In this document: positions 59,757-64,000 of the stretch, piece after piece
How positions within the stretch are numbered: the stretch's first letter is position 1
Layout of the letters: every line of letters begins with the position of its first letter
NCBI GenBank assembly: GCA_030532895.1
Contig: JAUNKF010000017.1
Span: 1 to 64,000 of the forward strand
From: Lautropia sp.
Lineage (GTDB): Bacteria; Pseudomonadota; Gammaproteobacteria; Burkholderiales; Burkholderiaceae_E
Length of the DNA stretch: 64,000 bases
Direction: 5' to 3'
Notes under the pieces: generated by a model
Seen by the model: the letters and a program-made list of their open reading frames with translations, nothing else
The model's database searches: none
Told to the model about the DNA's origin: nothing
Program-made: the position numbers and the translations under genes

Positions 59757-60764
59757 ATGCCAAAGCTTGCAGGCGAGAGTCTGGTTTTCCATTGCCCGTC
59801 GGTTGATGAGAACGCACGTTGTTCGATGAGTTTCGTGCGCACGTTACGCATACCGGATGATGGCAAGGCTTATCCATTGCCGCCGGGGATCGGTCAGTTC
59901 GATCTGGTGTCGGTAGACGAACATGCAGCCTCGGTGCCACAGGCATGGCAACGGCAGGGTGGGTTCATGCTACCGATGTATCAGGCAGAGGCGCTCTGGA
60001 TTCAGTTCTATCCGAGTGCGCATGCTGTGCATGTCATTCCGTGGCCGTTTGCAATCCAGGTTGCCACAGGGGGAGTCAATGCCATCAGTGGCAGTCTTTG
60101 GAAGCCTGATCAGAGGTTGGTGCATCAGCCGCAGGATTATGTGGTGGTGCCGGGGCAGCCGTGGCTGGACGGGTTCTGTGTGGGTAATGGCTTCATCCGG
60201 CAGTTCGTGGCAATGCCTTTCGGCGAGGGCTTCACGGCCGAGGAGCAGCTGATGGGCGAGGCTAAAAAAGGCGGGTTGCAGATCAGGGCGGTGCCAATGA
60301 AGCGGGATGCTTATGAGTCGTTGATCGAGCAGGAAAAGGGGCGCTTTGGTGCCGCTTATACCTTGCTTGGTGGTGACATTCCTGCTCCAGTCCCTTGTAT
60401 TTGCCCGTCGTTCGGCTTCGCCCCTGGCGGACGCATGGTGCAGGATCTGTACAAGAGTGACTTTGAGCCGGATGTCTGGGATGAGGAAAATGCTGTTCAG
60501 ACTTTCATCCATGTACTGAACAGTCTGCAATGGCAGCAGGTGACGGGGCGAGCGATGCCGCATCCTCCTGCATCAGCCAGCAAATACACCTCGGCTGGTC
60601 TGCCCTGGTTTGATTACTACGATGACAGTAGGTGCTCGCTGGAGGGAAGTGAGAGGCTTGCTGGATTGGAGAGTGTGGCAGCACGAAAAAACCGGCTTGG
60701 TGATGCGTTGCCTGATAATGATTCAGTCGTTCCGTCATCGGTCATCCAGCTGAAGAAACGCTGA
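59757..60764 (+). CDS. Conserved protein of unknown function
   Basis: The 335-residue protein has no signal peptide or membrane segment. It contains RTLRIPDDGKAYPLPPGIGQ, GGFMLPMYQAEALWIQFYP, the VNAISGSLW and PQDYVVVPGQPWLDGFCVGNG segments (in parts) and FVAMPFGEGFTAEEQLMGE. I recall this pattern from uncharacterised proteins of Actinobacteria and some Proteobacteria, with no known function. The C-terminal 80 residues look less ordered. AAAGGGGACA gives a ribosome binding site. It starts 141 bases after the last CRISPR repeat but shows no cas-related motif, so there is no reason to link it to immunity. Confidence 0.75.
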   Translation: MPKLAGESLVFHCPSVDENARCSMSFVRTLRIPDDGKAYPLPPGIGQFDLVSVDEHAASVPQAWQRQGGFMLPMYQAEALWIQFYPSAHAVHVIPWPFAIQVATGGVNAISGSLWKPDQRLVHQPQDYVVVPGQPWLDGFCVGNGFIRQFVAMPFGEGFTAEEQLMGEAKKGGLQIRAVPMKRDAYESLIEQEKGRFGAAYTLLGGDIPAPVPCICPSFGFAPGGRMVQDLYKSDFEPDVWDEENAVQTFIHVLNSLQWQQVTGRAMPHPPASASKYTSAGLPWFDYYDDSRCSLEGSERLAGLESVAARKNRLGDALPDNDSVVPSSVIQLKKR

Positions 60765-60866
60765 GGTTTCATGTCAGGTTGAATGCTTGACCCACGACCC
60801 TGCTGTTACTCAATCAACACCCAGTGCCATGCCTCACAAGGCATCAGGCCCTTTACTCAAACTGCC

Positions 60867-61039
60867 TCACCACCGCCACGCCGTCCCCAACGGATCACCA
60901 TTCATGAACAGATACGGGTTCCCGTTTGGTAGGGCAGATACCTGCGGTTGCAGATAGCGGCCGGTTGCTGGGTCGTAGTCGCCCTGAACGCTGGTGTAGA
61001 GGCCGGTTTCGTGGTCTATCCATTGGCCGGGGAAGCGGA
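60867..61039 (-). pseudogene. Out-of-frame C-terminal end of the RHS/YD-repeat gene
   Basis: Read on the minus strand in the frame shifted relative to the gene above it, this part gives RFPGQWIDHETGLYTSVQGD, then YDPATGRYLQPQ, NGNPYLFMNGDPLGTAW and a stop at 60867-60869. This is the classical RHS core end (FPGQ...ETGLY...YDPxTGRY...P). It is in frame with the main gene if one 8-bp unit at 61035-61057 is removed. Confidence 0.85.
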
Positions 61040-61057
61040 TCAGCGGATCAGCGGATC
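61035..61057. repeat. Three-copy 8-bp tandem repeat causing a frameshift in the RHS gene
   Basis: GCGGATCA occurs twice and is followed by GCGGATC (plus strand). On the coding strand the unit is TGATCCGC. With three units the frame meets TGA at 61040-61042; with two units translation would run on into the RHS core motif. Slippage here would switch the C-terminus on or off. Confidence 0.85.
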
Positions 61058-63247
61058 TTCCTGGTACTGCTTGGCCAAGCTCTCGTGTTTGACCATTCTT
61101 GGCCAGGCGCTTTGCAGGTTGAGGTTGCCGAAGGCTTCGCCGAATGGGGCGTGGATCATGCCCCAGTTGACGTAGGCGGCTGGTGTGGTGGTGGCCAAAG
61201 GCAGGCCGCGCTGGTCGACATGAACCCAGCGTACCTTGTACTCCCGTTGGCGTGAACCGGTGGTGCTGTCTTCAGTTGCTGTTTGGGGGCTTGGTTTGGT
61301 GTCTGAATCGCCCTTGTCGATCGTGCAGGCCAGCTTGGCTGTGTCCGTATCGGTGGCGGCGCTTGTCGTGGTGGCGGTAGTCCGGCTGTCTTTCGCTTCG
61401 TCATCACCCAGCGTCTGAGCCGGGTTGTCCTCGTGTTGGTCGAGTACCAGTAGTGGGATCTTGCCTCGATACCACCAGGTGCGCATCAGTGGCCGATGGG
61501 TGCCCACTTCGGCTTGAAGCAGGCCGTCCTGATAGTCGTAGAAGCGCCATTCGGTGCCCTGCTGACGTGCGATGCGTTCACCGCGGTGGTTGTAGTAATA
61601 GCGTATCTGCCGGCCGTCCGGATGTGTCATTTGGCGGATGAGGTTGGCGGGATGCCAGCTGATTTGCCAGTTCTGCCATTGGCGCGGACGGCCGCTTGTG
61701 TCGTAGGGCACGCCCGTGTAGCGGTGGGCGCCTGTCACGACATTATGCTGGGTCTGTACCGGTTTGTCTCGACGAGTTTTGAAGCTTTGACTGAGGCGGT
61801 TGCCTTGCTGATCCCAGCCATAATGCCAGGAGAAGAGTGGGCCGTCGGCTGCAAATTGTTCAAAATCCCAGACAGCATCGGTGAGACGGCCGGCGGTGTC
61901 ATGCTGGTAGGTGAGCGGTACTGCGCCTGTTTCATGGGCGGAGACGCGCCCATCGGGGCCATAGCGTAGGCGAAAGCGGTAGACAATGTTCTGGCTACTC
62001 ATGATGTCGGCAAAGGCCATCACCTGTTGCGCATGCAATTGCCGTTTGTCATCAAACCATGCCTGGGTATAGAGACCATTGGCATGATGAAAGAGCAGCT
62101 CTTCGCCGCCCAGGCTGTTTTTTCCGGCGAGTTCTATGGTGATGAGGTTGCCGGGATGTCTTTCGCCCAATTTGAAGTTGAGCGCATCGATGAACTCCAC
62201 CTTGTCTTTCTTTCGCCAGAAGCCGATTTCTGCGCCATTGGGCAGGGTGATGCTCATGGGTTTTCGCACGTCCTGGTGGTAACGAAAACGGGTCTGAAAG
62301 CGCTGGGATTGTTGACTGCCTGCCGGGTGAACGATGGCAACCCGTTCGACCAGCCGGTTCTTCTCGTCGTATTGATAGCTTTCGGTGAAGGAAGGGCTGC
62401 TCACCTGCCGCAGGTTTTTGCCCTCATACCGGTAATGGGTGCTTTCGTTGAAACCGTCGGCATCGGTGAGATGTCTGGACAGGGGGCGGCCGTAGGGGTC
62501 TAGATCGATGCGGATGTGTCCGCCACTGCCGTCCCTGGCCTCGATCAACTGGTCGGCCAGATCATGAAAATACTCGTTCTTGCCGATGTCGGCGCTCTGG
62601 AGAAGGGTGATGCGTCCGAAGTCGTCCTGAAGGATGGTGGATCCGGCGTTGCTAGGCTTGGCGGGGCTGGTCGTGGCCGGTGTGGCAAGTTGCTGAAGAT
62701 TGGCTGGCCAGTGTTCGGCACCGATGATCAGTGCGGTTTGCAGCCAGGGCATGTGCTGTGGGTTGAGTTTGGCGCCGATCGCGTTTTGGATGATGAGGGC
62801 GGATGTTGATTCGGTGTTGGACGTTTTGGGTTTTTTCGTGTCTGTTGAGTGCTGGGCTGTCTGGGGTTTTTTCTGTTTTGCTTTTACGCTCAGCCCGTCA
62901 TCGGTGCCGGGTAGGGGGCCATCGATGCCACTCAGTTTGCCCTTGGCATCATGGATCAGTTTGATTTGTCGGCGAATGTGCTTGCCATGACTATAGCCGC
63001 TTTCGGTGATCATCACGGGCCGCTGCTTGCCTGCCACCGGGGCATAGTCGATGCGCAGTTCATGATGTTTGCCCGGCTCGATACTGGGCCGACTCAGCCG
63101 GGTGGGCAGGGTGTTGTCCGGGCCGGCGTATTCGATTTGAAAGGGGTGGCTTGTGCTGTGGCCGACCACCGGGGCAGGTTTGGACAAGGGAACGGCGAAG
63201 GCGCAGTCAGCCAGCAGCAGCGCCAGGGAGGCGTGGACGATCTTCAT
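61040..63247 (-). CDS. RHS/YD-repeat protein, C-terminally frameshifted
   Basis: The 735-residue product has an N-terminal secretion signal (IVHASLALLLADCAFAVPLS, possibly a lipoprotein signal at the Cys) and a long region of YD-type repeats: THYRYEGKNLRQV, ESYQYDEKNRLVERVA, LTYQHDTAGRLTDAVWDF, WHYGWDQQGNRLSQ, RQIRYYYNHRGERIARQ and EWRFYDYQDGLLQAE. A Thr/Asp-rich insert (about residues 590-650) precedes VRWVHVDQRGLPLATT. RHS proteins form a shell around a toxic C-terminal tip or act at the surface. Here no toxin domain follows even when the frame is restored. The start at 63247 begins at the signal peptide. No vgrG, PAAR or immunity gene is in view. Confidence 0.85.
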   Translation of the reverse strand: MKIVHASLALLLADCAFAVPLSKPAPVVGHSTSHPFQIEYAGPDNTLPTRLSRPSIEPGKHHELRIDYAPVAGKQRPVMITESGYSHGKHIRRQIKLIHDAKGKLSGIDGPLPGTDDGLSVKAKQKKPQTAQHSTDTKKPKTSNTESTSALIIQNAIGAKLNPQHMPWLQTALIIGAEHWPANLQQLATPATTSPAKPSNAGSTILQDDFGRITLLQSADIGKNEYFHDLADQLIEARDGSGGHIRIDLDPYGRPLSRHLTDADGFNESTHYRYEGKNLRQVSSPSFTESYQYDEKNRLVERVAIVHPAGSQQSQRFQTRFRYHQDVRKPMSITLPNGAEIGFWRKKDKVEFIDALNFKLGERHPGNLITIELAGKNSLGGEELLFHHANGLYTQAWFDDKRQLHAQQVMAFADIMSSQNIVYRFRLRYGPDGRVSAHETGAVPLTYQHDTAGRLTDAVWDFEQFAADGPLFSWHYGWDQQGNRLSQSFKTRRDKPVQTQHNVVTGAHRYTGVPYDTSGRPRQWQNWQISWHPANLIRQMTHPDGRQIRYYYNHRGERIARQQGTEWRFYDYQDGLLQAEVGTHRPLMRTWWYRGKIPLLVLDQHEDNPAQTLGDDEAKDSRTTATTTSAATDTDTAKLACTIDKGDSDTKPSPQTATEDSTTGSRQREYKVRWVHVDQRGLPLATTTPAAYVNWGMIHAPFGEAFGNLNLQSAWPRMVKHESLAKQYQEDPLIR

Positions 63248-63440
63248 GGGCAGCCTTTTCGTGTCAAAACCGATGAGGCTTTTCACTGTAGGCTCAGATG
63301 TCCCGTCTGGGTATCGGCCAAATGGCCGATTGGGGGCTTGGGTCTAAGCCATTTGGCCGAGTCGGCCGATAAACGGCAGTTTGGCGCCTGTTATGGACGT
63401 GGTTCGCGGGGACGAAGCCCATAACACGCTTCATACACCC

Positions 63441-64000
63441 TCAGCCCATCTGCCGCTGCCTTTTGTACCATGCCACCGTCCGCTCCAACCCTTCCCGCAG
63501 CCCGATCCGTGGCAGCCAGCCGCCCAGGGCGGCGCTGGCGGTTTCCAGGTCGGCGTGACGGGCTTGCTCGTTCTTGCGGGCGAGCTGGGCCGAGATGGTG
63601 GGCTGGATGTCGGTGCCGATGATGTCTCGGATGATGTCCACCACCGTGGCGATGGTGTCGAGCTTGCCCCAGCCCACATCGATGCTGGCGGGACTGGCTT
63701 TGGGCAGCAGTGAGCCGCGGATCAGTGCCTCGGCCACGTCTTCGGCATGAATCCAGTCGCAGAGCCGGCCGCCGCTGCTGATGGCGGGGGATTGGCCGGC
63801 CAGGTACGAGAGGATGACGGAGGGCACGATGCGCCGGTCGTTGGGGTCATACTCGCCATAGGCCATGCCGATGCGCATGTTGATGACGTTGGCGTCGTAG
63901 AGCTGATTGAGGCTGCCGGAGAGTACCTCGACCATCGCTTTGCTCATGCCATAGGGCGAACCGAGCTTGAGCGGTTCGCGCCAGGGGGAGGCGTGCTCGA
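63441..64000 (-). CDS. NAD-dependent epimerase/dehydratase, C-terminal part (5' end outside window)
   Basis: The frame stays open to the window edge, so the gene begins beyond 64000. The visible 186 residues include the catalytic SPYGMSKAMVEVL (Tyr-x3-Lys), MRIGMAYGEYDPNDRRIVPS, GRLCDWIHAEDVAEALIRG and DVGWGKLDTIATVVDII, ending ERTVAWYKRQRQMG. This is an extended SDR that acts on a nucleotide sugar. The substrate is not readable. It suggests a second polysaccharide locus beyond the window. Confidence 0.88.
   Translation of the reverse strand, partial: EHASPWREPLKLGSPYGMSKAMVEVLSGSLNQLYDANVINMRIGMAYGEYDPNDRRIVPSVILSYLAGQSPAISSGGRLCDWIHAEDVAEALIRGSLLPKASPASIDVGWGKLDTIATVVDIIRDIIGTDIQPTISAQLARKNEQARHADLETASAALGGWLPRIGLREGLERTVAWYKRQRQMG

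Noticed and set aside
54699-59806. Long open frames on both strands made of repeats such as SELPMRQVT, FLSCLCGRS and DLPHRQLRN
   Set aside because: They are translations of the CRISPR array with its 60-base period (a multiple of three), not protein genes.
59616-60764. An anti-CRISPR or Cas accessory gene after the array
   Set aside because: The 335-residue product has no helix-turn-helix partner gene and no similarity I can recognise to such proteins.
1-64000. tRNA, rRNA, insertion sequences, prophage genes and replication origins
   Set aside because: Looked for and not seen; no transposase, integrase, terminase or tRNA-like cloverleaf was recognised.

Overview
The window looks like a chromosome segment of a betaproteobacterium, probably order Burkholderiales. 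The gene order ruvX-pyrR-pyrB-inactive pyrC-plsC, the LPS and rml genes, ApaH, the OmpA-type lipoproteins and the high GC of most genes all fit. I cannot fix the genus from sequence alone. No rRNA, tRNA, insertion sequence or prophage was seen.

Layout. 1-3.3 kb: the end of a CheA/ChpA hybrid kinase and an orphan MocR regulator flanked by two copies of a hairpin repeat. 3.3-4.5 kb: a short member of an unusual lipoprotein family. 5.1-9.4 kb: ruvX, the pyrimidine genes pyrR-pyrB-pyrC' and an acyltransferase. 9.7-13.7 kb: a TonB-dependent receptor and two DUF4398-type lipoproteins, one with an OmpA domain. 14-27.7 kb: a periplasmic broad-specificity racemase, apaH, then surface-polysaccharide genes (WbpM/CapD-like dehydratase, WecA/WbpL-like transferase, rfbBACD, an epimerase, phosphomannomutase, kdtA). 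27.8-36.8 kb: rhodanese, Pcm-like methyltransferase, TetR with a clear operator, a K+ channel with RCK domains, a DUF6394-type protein, two divergent thiD genes, a peroxiredoxin-glutaredoxin fusion and an iron/cobalamin-type binding protein. 37-43.3 kb: three tandem large paralogous lipoproteins. 43.7-45.5 kb: a PTS-EIIC-like membrane protein and an AbrB/PIN toxin-antitoxin pair.

45.8-59.6 kb: a complete type I-F CRISPR-Cas locus (cas1, cas2-3, csy1, csy2, csy3, csy4, leader, 81 repeats with 80 spacers). It has lower GC than its surroundings. The leader holds two perfect matches to the IHF consensus. Many spacers are related: some overlap the same source sequence and from these a 5'-CC PAM can be read directly; others are diverged versions of one protospacer. 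A five-unit block is duplicated.

59.7-64 kb: an uncharacterised conserved protein, an RHS/YD-repeat protein whose C-terminus is shifted out of frame at a three-copy 8-bp tandem repeat, and the end of a sugar-nucleotide epimerase gene.

The most unusual items are the information held in the CRISPR spacers, two families of interspersed hairpin or inverted-repeat elements, the lipoprotein family, the 8-bp slippage site in the RHS gene, and a 21-codon relic of the peroxiredoxin-glutaredoxin gene.
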